NCBI GenBank assembly: GCA_020253595.1
Contig: JADCBH010000080.1
Location: 1 to 5,110 of the forward strand
From: Brevundimonas sp.
GTDB lineage: Bacteria; Pseudomonadota; Alphaproteobacteria; Caulobacterales; Caulobacteraceae
Direction: 5' to 3'
DNA length: 5,110 bases
Positions 1 to 5,110 of the stretch are shown piece after piece. Numbering within the stretch: position 1 is the first letter of the stretch; the number at the start of each line of letters is the position of its first letter. Below the pieces are notes generated by a model. The model was not told the DNA's origin, did not search any database, and saw only the letters and a program-made list of their open reading frames with translations. The position numbers and the translations under genes were made by a program.

Positions 1-1959
1 GCCGGGCAGGTAGTATTCCAGGGACGCCTCAGAGCTGTCGCCCTCGCGGGCGAGCAGGTCCGGGTTGCCGCGATTGATGGCTCCGGTCGTCTGGTTGACG
101 GTTTCACCGGAGGCGAGCTGGCTGGGGTTCGGGCGCCCGACCGCGCTCGATGCACCCGCGCGCAGCCGCAGCGAGTCCGTGATGTCATAGAGCACGGTGA
201 TTGACGGCAGGAAGTGGTCGTACTGGCCCTCGCGGGTCACCCGCGACTGGACTGCGCCCAGGGTGCGGTTCCGCTCGACCGAGGTTTCGGTCTCCTCATA
301 GCGTCCGCCCAGGATCACCGTGTGGCGGGAGCCCGCGTGACGCACGAGGCCATAGACGGCGGTCACATCTTCATCAAACAGCCAGTCTGCCTGCCGGTTC
401 TCGTTGCGACCGCCCGTGAAGCTGGCGCGATTGGCGTTGAAAAAGCCGTTGAAGGCGTCGAAGTCGATGAAGATCTGATTGAGGTTGCCGAAGGGCGGCC
501 GGTAGTTGGTCGGAATCGCAAACTGGCTGAGCGACAGGGGCGCGCCCGTGAAGACCCAGCTCCACGTGGTCGAGTCGTTGTCGCGGACGATCTCGCGGAA
601 CTTGGCACCGAGACCAAACCCCAGACCCATGTCCGCGCGATCCGTGTTGCGGCCGTAGTCGAAGGCGACTTCGCGGACGTATTCGTCGCTGTCGTCTTCA
701 TAGGGGGTGAAGGTGTTGTTGAGCAGCGTATAGCTGGCCGGGTTCGAAAGCCTGGGATCCAGGTTGGTCGCGACCGGCACCCGGCCCTGAAGGCCCACAT
801 CGAACGTCGCCGCCGGGCCTGTCAGGTTGAACTGCAGCTGGTTGGACGGTTCCAGGAACTGCGCTTCGGAATAGGAGGCCCGGAACGCCAGAGTCTGATC
901 CTCGTCGGGGGCCCAATCGAGGAAGAACTGCGCCACCGTTGTCGGCTTTTCGAGCGGAAAATCGTTGAAGCGGACGAAGCTGGCATTGCCGCCAGTTCCG
1001 TTGCGCAGACGCTGCGAATGGCGCAGCTCGATGTCATTCTGGACGTAGTGAACGAACGACACGCCCGTCCGCAGGCCGACCATCGGCTCCCACTCCAGCT
1101 TCAGGATACCGCCCAGCCGTTCGATCGTGTTCGGATAGGTGGACCACAGAAGATCCGTCTGTGACCCGGCCGCCGCGGGGGTCCCCACCGGTGTCGGGGT
1201 CGCGGAAATGGTAGGCTGGACCTGCTGCGGCAGGAGCCTCTCCTGGTCGCGATTTCGCTGAAGATAGTTGAGGCCGAACAGGACACCAAACTCGCCACTG
1301 CTGCCGAAGCGTTGCGACATCGTCGCGTCAAAGCGCCAGTTCGGCGCATCGTCATAGTCGCGGCCGAAACCCTCGCCCGGGACGACGGTGTCGGAGGAGA
1401 GACCGACCGAAGCCGTACCTGCGAGATAGAAGCCGGACGAATCGAACGGCGAGCGTGTGATGAGGTTGAGCGTGCCGCCGATCGCATTGCCGTCGACATC
1501 GGGCGTGCGGGACTTTGTGACCACGACCTGACGGATCGCGCCGGAGGGGATCGCCTCCATGTTCAGCTGACGGTTGGAGCGCTCCGAGGTCGCAAGGGTC
1601 GCTCCGTCGAATGCACCCAGGGTGTAGCTGGGGTTCAGGCCGCGGATCGAGACGAACTTGCCTTCATCCTCATCGAACACGGTCTGAATGCCCGGCAGTC
1701 GCCGGATCGCATCGGAGATGTTGTAGTCCGGCTGGCTGCCGATGTCGTCGGCGGCGAGATAGTCCGCGATCCGCTCGTCCTGGCGACGCGCCTGGATCGC
1801 CTGTTCATTCTGGGCCCGGTAGCCGAGAACGATGATCTCCTCGACCTCAGTGGCGTCCTGGCCTGCAGCGCCCGACTGGGCGAAGGCCTGTCCGGCAAGA
1901 GACGAAAGAGCGATCGAACTGCTCATCATCATGAGCAAGGTGCGCAGTGAAGTCTTCAT
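1..1959 (-). CDS. TonB-dependent receptor, Caulobacter/Xanthomonas type (C-terminal end beyond window)
   Basis: Outer-membrane beta-barrel importer powered by the TonB-ExbB-ExbD complex; the substrate cannot be told from sequence. The reading frame is open from the ATG at 1959 to base 1, 653 codons with no stop, so the gene runs off the left edge. Residues 1-27 form a Sec signal peptide (Lys2, Arg6, hydrophobic core, cleavage likely after AQAFA). A TonB-box-like stretch EEIIVLGYRA follows at about 40-49. The plug domain covers roughly 60-170, with LPGIQ near 88, SIRGLNP near 104, and the family-typical KSRTPD...GNAIGGTLNLITRSPFD at about 149-172. Barrel strands follow; FLPSITVLYDITDSLRLRAG (about 583-602) and GRPNPSQ...GNPDL are typical of the later barrel. 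Relatives are usually about 850-1000 residues, so perhaps 200-300 are missing. There is no N-terminal signalling (STN) domain, so it is not a FecA-type transducer. AAGGGG lies nine bases before the start. It is divergent from the phosphodiester glycosidase lipoprotein. Confidence 0.95.
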   Translation of the reverse strand, partial: MKTSLRTLLMMMSSSIALSSLAGQAFAQSGAAGQDATEVEEIIVLGYRAQNEQAIQARRQDERIADYLAADDIGSQPDYNISDAIRRLPGIQTVFDEDEGKFVSIRGLNPSYTLGAFDGATLATSERSNRQLNMEAIPSGAIRQVVVTKSRTPDVDGNAIGGTLNLITRSPFDSSGFYLAGTASVGLSSDTVVPGEGFGRDYDDAPNWRFDATMSQRFGSSGEFGVLFGLNYLQRNRDQERLLPQQVQPTISATPTPVGTPAAAGSQTDLLWSTYPNTIERLGGILKLEWEPMVGLRTGVSFVHYVQNDIELRHSQRLRNGTGGNASFVRFNDFPLEKPTTVAQFFLDWAPDEDQTLAFRASYSEAQFLEPSNQLQFNLTGPAATFDVGLQGRVPVATNLDPRLSNPASYTLLNNTFTPYEDDSDEYVREVAFDYGRNTDRADMGLGFGLGAKFREIVRDNDSTTWSWVFTGAPLSLSQFAIPTNYRPPFGNLNQIFIDFDAFNGFFNANRASFTGGRNENRQADWLFDEDVTAVYGLVRHAGSRHTVILGGRYEETETSVERNRTLGAVQSRVTREGQYDHFLPSITVLYDITDSLRLRAGASSAVGRPNPSQLASGETVNQTTGAINRGNPDLLAREGDSSEASLEYYLPG

Positions 1960-1968
1960 GGCAGTATT

Positions 1969-1974
1969 CCCCTT
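1969..1974 (-). promoter_or_regulatory. Ribosome binding site of the TonB-dependent receptor
   Basis: On the minus strand AAGGGG ends nine bases before the ATG at 1959. It supports that start over the three consecutive ATG codons at residues 10-12, which would also cut off the positively charged start of the signal peptide. Confidence 0.6.
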
Positions 1975-2101
1975 GCGGGCTCGCTCTGTTCAACGAAAAC
2001 GCCCGCCCCGAACCACCACCTCGCAACACATGACAACAAGAGCGCATCCGTTTCGAGAACTTTAGATTGACGGTGAAATAATTTTTTGTGAACAGGTGGG
2101 C

Positions 2102-2112
2102 TCGTTAAACGA
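2102..2112. promoter_or_regulatory. Operator-like palindrome TCGTT-A-AACGA
   Basis: The two five-base arms are perfectly complementary around a single central A. A site of this size suits a dimeric helix-turn-helix regulator, but the regulator is not in the window and the motif matches no operator I can name. It lies about 140 bases from the receptor start and 98 from the lipoprotein start. Confidence 0.3.
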
Positions 2113-2126
2113 TTCGTCAAAACTCT

Positions 2127-2178
2127 TATCTTGTACGAAATCATACTCGTATGGATGGCGCTCCCACTGTACAATATA
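2127..2178. repeat. Interrupted inverted repeat TATCTTGTAC / GTACAATATA
   Basis: The arms at 2127-2136 and 2169-2178 match at nine of ten positions, with an uninterrupted core TTGTAC/GTACAA, and are separated by 32 bases. The right arm overlaps the candidate -10 of the lipoprotein gene, so a protein bound there could block its transcription. The spacing of about four helical turns between arm centres would put two half-sites on the same DNA face. That reading is inference; the arms could also be unrelated. Confidence 0.3.
2142..2153. promoter_or_regulatory. Operator-like palindrome CATAC-TC-GTATG
   Basis: Perfect five-base arms around TC, lying inside the loop of the 2127-2178 inverted repeat but not sharing its centre. 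It sits just upstream of, and overlaps by two bases, the candidate -35 of the lipoprotein gene. A regulator site is plausible; identity unknown. Confidence 0.3.
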
Positions 2179-2180
2179 CT
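2152..2180 (+). promoter_or_regulatory. Candidate promoter of the lipoprotein gene
   Basis: A good -10 hexamer, TATACT (2175-2180), lies 17 bases after TGGATG (2152-2157), which matches only three of six bases of the TTGACA -35 consensus. It would start transcription near 2187 and give a leader of about 23 bases. The poor -35 suggests an activator or a different sigma factor, or that the call is wrong. Confidence 0.25.
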
Positions 2181-2200
2181 TGAATTTCTGTCTGAATACT

Positions 2201-2204
2201 GAGG
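2201..2204 (+). promoter_or_regulatory. Ribosome binding site of the glycosidase lipoprotein
   Basis: GAGG is five bases upstream of the ATG at 2210. It decides the start: the same frame is open back to a GTG at 2096, but that upstream stretch lacks a Shine-Dalgarno and would put 38 residues ahead of an otherwise ideal lipoprotein signal. Confidence 0.6.
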
Positions 2205-2209
2205 TTACG

Positions 2210-3139
2210 ATGATCCGCGCGTTTGGCCGTCTCGCAAGACTGTGCCTTGCGTCTGCACTCTTAGCAGTCGCGGCCTGCAATACCGTCCCGACGCCCGGAC
2301 TGGTTGTGGCACCCTGGGTCCCTCTGTTTGAGGGAGTGTCGCATCAGACCCTGCCCACGCAGGGGCCGGTCCCGATGTCGATCCAGGTTTTGCGGATCGA
2401 CCTGACGGTTCCGGGAGTGTCGCTGGTCGTGACGCCAGGGGACTCCAGCGACGGGCACGAGTACCGGGCGCTCAGGACGTCCGAGGTGCTGCTGGCCCAG
2501 GACTGGCAGGCTGCCGTCAACGGGGGCTATTTCCTGCCGTTCTCGGGTGGCTCGCCCGGGGGCGATGACTACATCCCCCAACCCGGTCAGGGGACGGACG
2601 TGTCGGGAGCCGCGATCCATGACGGCCGGGTTGTGTCCCCTGTCGAACCGGACCTCGACCGGCGCGTTAACGCCATCCTCTGCATCTGGCGCGAGGCCGA
2701 GGTGTTGATCCTCGATGGCCAGGACTGCGGCGCGGGCGTGCGCGAGGCCATGGCCGCCGGTCCGCGCTTGCTCAGGGACGGCCAGCGGCTGTCCTATGAG
2801 GCTTTCGACGCCACCTATGGCGCAGCCCGCCATCCCCGGACCGCCGTCGGGCTCGACGCCCGGCACCGGATCGCATGGCTCGTGACCGTGGATGGACGCC
2901 AGCCGGGCTTCAGCGAAGGCGCCAGTCTCGACGAACTGACTGACATTCTTGTCTCCCTAGGGGCCAGCGACGCCATCAACCTCGACGGGGGTGGATCCAC
3001 GACCATGGTGGTGGAGTCCGCCGACGGACCTGCGGTCCTGAACCGTCCGATCCATACCGCCGTGCCTGGCCGCGAACGCCCTTCGGCCAATCATCTGGGC
3101 GTCCGCGCCCGCCCACACGCCAAAACGGTCCGTCCCTGA
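2210..3139 (+). CDS. Phosphodiester glycosidase (NAGPA-like) family lipoprotein
   Basis: A 309-residue protein with the phosphodiester glycosidase domain (Pfam NAGPA, once DUF2233). The named member, human uncovering enzyme, removes N-acetylglucosamine from GlcNAc-phospho-mannose; bacterial members are thought to act on envelope or polysaccharide phosphodiesters, mostly untested. Residues 1-23 are a lipoprotein signal (Arg3, Arg7, Arg10, hydrophobic core, lipobox VAAC) with Cys23 as the lipidation site; Asn at +2 favours the outer membrane under the E. coli Lol rule. Family motifs in order: VNGGYF 103-108, AAGPRLL 182-188, HPRTAVGLD 208-216, VTVDGRQPG 226-233, and INLDGGGSTTM 256-266 near the end. 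Length fits a single-domain member. Cys158 and Cys173 could form a disulfide. The gene diverges from the TonB-dependent receptor, so the two may be co-regulated. Substrate is unknown. Family call is firm; biological role is inference. Confidence 0.92.
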   Translation: MIRAFGRLARLCLASALLAVAACNTVPTPGLVVAPWVPLFEGVSHQTLPTQGPVPMSIQVLRIDLTVPGVSLVVTPGDSSDGHEYRALRTSEVLLAQDWQAAVNGGYFLPFSGGSPGGDDYIPQPGQGTDVSGAAIHDGRVVSPVEPDLDRRVNAILCIWREAEVLILDGQDCGAGVREAMAAGPRLLRDGQRLSYEAFDATYGAARHPRTAVGLDARHRIAWLVTVDGRQPGFSEGASLDELTDILVSLGASDAINLDGGGSTTMVVESADGPAVLNRPIHTAVPGRERPSANHLGVRARPHAKTVRP

Positions 3140-3165
3140 GTTGGAACTGCTGAACGGGTCTAGGG

Positions 3166-3181
3166 CGGACCAGACGGTCCG
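3166..3181 (+). repeat. Short hairpin after the glycosidase gene
   Basis: CGGACC (3166-3171) pairs perfectly with GGTCCG (3176-3181) around the loop AGAC, 26 bases after the stop codon at 3139. It may protect the 3' end of the lipoprotein transcript. No run of T follows on either strand, so it is not a standard intrinsic terminator, and six-base stems arise easily in GC-rich DNA. The rest of 3140-3276 shows nothing I can support beyond a weaker CGAAC/GTTCG stem at 3198-3218. Confidence 0.3.
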
Positions 3182-3276
3182 GCACCCGCCCCACGGCCGA
3201 ACGGGAATAATTTGTTCGCAGCTCCGTCTCGAAAGTGCGTTGAGTCTGATGAGGCCTCGTCACGCCCGGGGCCTAA

Positions 3277-3344
3277 GCGGAACGGTGGGCCGGTCGGACC
3301 GAATGCAGTCCGGCGTGTGCGGTGAGCCTCCCCCATCGTTCCGC
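3277..3344 (+). promoter_or_regulatory. Structured leader: 13-bp stem enclosing a second hairpin
   Basis: Bases 3277-3289 pair with 3332-3344 over 13 positions: 12 Watson-Crick pairs and one G-U (3285 with 3336). Inside the 42-base loop, 3293-3299 pairs with 3308-3314 over seven positions, including one U-G (3294 with 3313), around an eight-base loop. Both wobble positions are G-U as plus-strand RNA but would be A-C mismatches as minus-strand RNA, so the fold suits a transcript of the downstream plus-strand gene, whose start is 37 bases beyond. CCCAT in the 3' arm (3332-3336) could instead pair with ATGGG (3359-3363) near the ribosome site, a possible switch. No known riboswitch class is recognised and no T-run follows. 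It could also be a transcript-end structure of the upstream gene. Confidence 0.4.
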
Positions 3345-3371
3345 AACGCCCTGCCTCAATGGGAGTGGATT

Positions 3372-3375
3372 GGAG
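3372..3375 (+). promoter_or_regulatory. Ribosome binding site of the unknown exported protein
   Basis: GGAG is six bases before the ATG at 3382. A second purine-rich site, GGGAG (3361-3365), is ten bases before the alternative ATG at 3376, which would add only Met-Pro. The first pairing has better spacing, so 3382 is preferred. Confidence 0.5.
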
Positions 3376-3381
3376 ATGCCG

Positions 3382-4305
3382 ATGCTCAGACCCATCCTGG
3401 CCGTCACGGCCCTGCTCATCCCCATCCTGGCCTGCGCCAGCACACAGGCCCAGGATCGCCCGGCGGTCGCAGAGCCCGCCGAGGCCAGGCCCGTCCCGCC
3501 GCTCGCCTCCTATCCCCGGCAGGAAGAACGGCCCCTGCCCCAGCCGCCCTATCCGCCGACCTTCGCCTCGGTGGAGTTGCGCCGCTATCCGGACGTCCGT
3601 GAAGCCGGCCAGGGTGCTGCGGCGGCGGGGACCGATTTCTACGCCGTCGTCAACACCCGCCTGGGCCGCTACGCCAAGGCGGACGGGGCCAAGCTGGCCG
3701 AATGGGCGGGCGACCCGACCCTGTTCGTCCACCTGAACGCCTGCCTGGTGCATGAGGCGCGGCTGATGTGCGCGCACTCAAACTTCCCGCATGTGCCCAT
3801 GGTGTCCTCGGTCGAGGTGTTCGACCCCGCGACCCTGGCTCACGTCGACTCCATCAGCCTGGGTGAGCAGGTCGGCTCCCTGACCTGGATTGACTGGCAC
3901 GACGGGGCCTGGTGGGCCGTCTTCGCCAACTATGACGAGCGCGGCGGCCAGCCCGGCCGCGACCATCGCTACACTACTCTGGTCCGTTTCGACGATCAGT
4001 GGCGCCGGACCGAGAGTTGGGTGTTTCCGCCCTCAGTGCTGGAACGTTTCGCACCGACGTCCTCGTCCGGCGGCGGCTGGGGTGACGACGGCTTGCTTTA
4101 CGTCTCCGGCCACGACGCCCCGGAGCTCTATGTCCTCGCCCTGCCCGAGGCCGGGTCGGTGCTGCGCCATGTCGCGACGGTCAACGTCGGGTTCGAGGGT
4201 CAGGGCTGGGCCTGGGACCGCACTGCAGACCGTGAGATTTGGGGCATCAGCCGCCCGACACGCTCGGTCGTCGTCACCCACGTCCCTACGCTGCCACTGC
4301 CCTGA
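3382..4305 (+). CDS. Exported protein of unknown function, possible beta-propeller fragment
   Basis: A 307-residue protein that I do not assign to a named family. Residues 1-23 are an export signal (Arg3, then a hydrophobic core). Cleavage may follow STQA (20-23), or Cys18 in ILAC could be lipidated, though Leu at the -2 position makes that lipobox poor. Residues 27-60 are rich in Pro and Glu and look like a flexible tether. The globular part (about 84-307) carries repeated aromatic/glycine strand patterns: SSVEVFDPATLAHVDSISLG (142-161), GSLTWIDWHDGAWWAVFANY (165-184), GGWGDDGLLYVSGHD (231-245), ELYVLALPEAG (248-258) and GQGWAWDR (273-280). Such repeats suggest about three or four propeller-like blades. 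Cys121 and Cys130 could form a disulfide. No catalytic signature is visible. It follows the glycosidase gene by 242 bases, probably with its own leader, and converges on the permease gene. The gene is surely real; function is open. Confidence 0.85.
   Translation: MLRPILAVTALLIPILACASTQAQDRPAVAEPAEARPVPPLASYPRQEERPLPQPPYPPTFASVELRRYPDVREAGQGAAAAGTDFYAVVNTRLGRYAKADGAKLAEWAGDPTLFVHLNACLVHEARLMCAHSNFPHVPMVSSVEVFDPATLAHVDSISLGEQVGSLTWIDWHDGAWWAVFANYDERGGQPGRDHRYTTLVRFDDQWRRTESWVFPPSVLERFAPTSSSGGGWGDDGLLYVSGHDAPELYVLALPEAGSVLRHVATVNVGFEGQGWAWDRTADREIWGISRPTRSVVVTHVPTLPLP
3391..3432 (+). repeat. 12-base direct repeat inside the signal peptide code
   Basis: CCCATCCTGGCC occurs at 3391-3402 and again at 3421-3432, exactly 30 bases apart and in frame, so Pro-Ile-Leu-Ala appears twice in the signal peptide. 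The bases between copies do not repeat, so this may be a decayed ten-codon duplication or simply codon bias in a hydrophobic stretch. Confidence 0.5.
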
Positions 4306-4317
4306 TCCGCGGGATCA
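4303..4317. repeat. Palindrome spanning two convergent stop codons
   Basis: TGATCC-GCG-GGATCA is a perfect six-base inverted repeat with a three-base centre. The left TGA is the stop of the plus-strand exported-protein gene and the right TCA is the TGA stop of the minus-strand permease gene. It could form a small hairpin in both transcripts, a possible bidirectional terminator, but the stem is short and no T-run follows on either side. Confidence 0.4.
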
Positions 4318-5110
4318 ACGCCACAGCCACTGGGCTGCCGCCGTATACAGGGCGATGCCGGCCAGCAGGTTGAAGGGGAAGGTGATGGCCAGCGACGCCG
4401 TCACGAACACGCCGGGATCGGCCTTGGGAGCCGCCACCCGCATGGCCGCCGGAACGGCGATATAGGACGCTGACCCCGCCAGCACCGCCAGAAGCGCGGC
4501 ATTGCCGACCTCGAGGCCGGCCAACTTGGCCAGACCCAGGGCGATGCTGGCCGAGACGACCGGGAACAGCAGGGCGAAGGTGACCACCCGACCGCTCAGC
4601 TTGTGGGCACCGTTCATCAGTCCGCGCGCGGCGATCAGGCCGAGGTCCAGCAGGAAGAAACACAGGGCACCCTGGAACAGCGGCCCGACGAACAGCTCCA
4701 GCCGTTCATACCCCGCCTGACCCGAAATCGCCCCGACCGCGAAGCCGCCGAGCAGCATCATGGAGGCGGCACCGACCAGCACCTCGCGCAGGACCAGGCC
4801 CCGATCGACCGGCTTGTCGGCTCCCGCGCCGCCCATCAGGATCAGGGCCGTCAGAATGGCCGGCGTCTCCATCAGCGCCAGCACCGCGGCCATATAGCCC
4901 CCGGCATCCAGGCCGATGGCGGCCAGATGCTGCTGGCCGGCGGCGAAGGTCACGACCGAGACCGAGCCATAGGCGCCGGCGACCGCGCAGATCGTCGCCC
5001 TGTCCAGCTTCTTGGAGCCCCTCAGCCAGAGCCAGACCACGAGCGGCATCAGGGCGCTCATGGCCACGCCGATCACCGCGGCCGTCACGAAGTCGCCGCT
5101 CAGCCCCGCC
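4315..5110 (-). CDS. SbtA-type sodium-dependent bicarbonate transport family permease (N-terminus beyond window)
   Basis: Inner-membrane permease of the SbtA family (Pfam PF05982), whose cyanobacterial founder imports bicarbonate with sodium. The frame is open to the right edge (AGLSGDF precedes the GTG at 5088, which lies inside a membrane segment), so the start is outside and about 70 residues are missing by comparison with cyanobacterial SbtA. The visible 264 residues hold about eight hydrophobic segments: 8-29, 38-60, 72-93, 108-130, 138-163, 174-197, 202-224 and 234-258. The two pseudo-symmetric substrate-site motifs are present: GAYGSVSVVTF (45-55) and AGSASYIAVPAAMR (211-224). METPAILTA (80-88) matches the conserved segment before the domain linker. 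That linker is very short here (about 94-107) compared with cyanobacterial SbtA. The family is confident; bicarbonate as substrate in this presumed heterotroph is not. No SbtB-like PII protein follows it, since the next gene is convergent. Confidence 0.9.
   Translation of the reverse strand, partial: AGLSGDFVTAAVIGVAMSALMPLVVWLWLRGSKKLDRATICAVAGAYGSVSVVTFAAGQQHLAAIGLDAGGYMAAVLALMETPAILTALILMGGAGADKPVDRGLVLREVLVGAASMMLLGGFAVGAISGQAGYERLELFVGPLFQGALCFFLLDLGLIAARGLMNGAHKLSGRVVTFALLFPVVSASIALGLAKLAGLEVGNAALLAVLAGSASYIAVPAAMRVAAPKADPGVFVTASLAITFPFNLLAGIALYTAAAQWLWR

Larger units (their letters stand above)
1960..2209. promoter_or_regulatory. Divergent intergenic control region
   Basis: This 250-base gap separates the starts of the receptor (minus) and the lipoprotein (plus), so it should hold both promoters. 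By hand count 2061-2210 contains 57 G/C in 150 bases (38%), far below the flanking genes. The receptor side (1960-2050) is more GC-rich and probably forms the receptor's 5' leader. No convincing consensus -35/-10 pair is visible for the receptor; the minus-strand TTGACG (2120-2115) lacks a -10 at proper spacing, and the minus-strand TATGAT near 2146 lacks a -35. Three inverted repeats in the AT-rich part are listed separately. No coding sequence is supported here. Confidence 0.75.

Noticed and set aside
214..1164. Long plus-strand open frame (316 codons) opposite the receptor gene
   Set aside because: It is antisense to a clear TonB-dependent receptor, has an Arg/Val/Glu-rich composition typical of a shadow frame in GC-rich DNA, and shows no recognisable domain.
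1312..1950. Plus-strand open frame (212 codons) opposite the receptor N-terminus
   Set aside because: It overlaps the signal peptide and plug code of the receptor on the other strand and has no family features.
1990..2031. 13-codon minus-strand upstream frame (MCCEVVVRGGRFR) in the receptor leader
   Set aside because: It has no ribosome binding site and no attenuation-type structure after it; a frame this short is expected by chance.
2073..2092. Direct repeat of GTGAA with a 15-base period
   Set aside because: Five-base repeats in an AT-rich region are common, and nothing else supports a response-regulator site.
2096..2209. Upstream extension of the lipoprotein to a GTG at 2096
   Set aside because: It would place 38 residues before a textbook lipoprotein signal, lacks a Shine-Dalgarno, and runs through the AT-rich control region.
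2261..2866. Minus-strand open frame (201 codons) inside the glycosidase gene
   Set aside because: The opposite strand carries conserved phosphodiester glycosidase motifs; this frame is its shadow.
3126..3300. Recurrent CGGACC/GGTCCG words at 3127, 3166, 3176 and 3295
   Set aside because: The same words also occur within nearby coding sequence, so they look like base-composition effects rather than an organised repeat.
3322..3381. Earlier GTG start at 3322 for the exported protein
   Set aside because: No Shine-Dalgarno precedes it, it lies in the loop of the leader structure, and it would bury the signal peptide behind about 20 residues.
3160..3777. Minus-strand open frame (205 codons) across the spacer and the start of the exported-protein gene
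   Set aside because: It is Gly/Arg-rich, lacks a ribosome site I can see, and opposes a real signal peptide. The spacer part alone gives no recognisable protein.
4315..5088. GTG at 5088 as the true start of the permease
   Set aside because: The frame stays open upstream to the window edge with fitting family residues, and a start here would remove the first membrane segments.

Overview
The window looks like chromosome from a GC-rich alphaproteobacterium, most plausibly a Caulobacter/Brevundimonas-type organism. The evidence is the high-GC coding sequence, the Caulobacter/Xanthomonas style of TonB-dependent receptor, and the look of the exported proteins. This placement is an inference; there is no rRNA or marker gene to confirm it. 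I see no tRNA, rRNA, CRISPR array, insertion sequence, integrase or phage gene.

Layout, left to right. Positions 1-1959 (minus strand) hold the N-terminal 653 codons of a TonB-dependent outer-membrane receptor whose barrel end lies off the left edge. Positions 1960-2209 are a divergent intergenic region. Its right-hand part (2061-2210) is strikingly AT-rich (57 G/C in 150 bases by hand count) and holds three operator-like inverted repeats. Positions 2210-3139 (plus) encode a lipoprotein of the phosphodiester glycosidase (NAGPA/uncovering-enzyme) family. Positions 3140-3381 are a 242-base spacer with a short hairpin and, near its end, a 13-bp imperfect inverted repeat enclosing a second hairpin. 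Positions 3382-4305 (plus) encode an exported protein of unknown function that reads like part of a beta-propeller. Positions 4315-5110 (minus) hold the C-terminal 264 residues of an SbtA-type sodium-dependent bicarbonate transport family permease whose start lies off the right edge. The last two genes converge with 9 bases between their stop codons, and both stops lie inside one small palindrome.

How the genes may work together: the receptor and the lipoprotein are divergent and could share control from the same AT-rich region. One imports across the outer membrane and the other probably acts on glycan phosphodiesters at the envelope, so a shared role in scavenging or remodelling a phosphorylated glycan is possible but unproven. 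The unknown exported protein and the permease show no clear functional link to that pair.

Nothing here is clearly a new system. The points most worth checking are the structured leader at 3277-3344, the divergent control region, and the uncharacterised exported protein.
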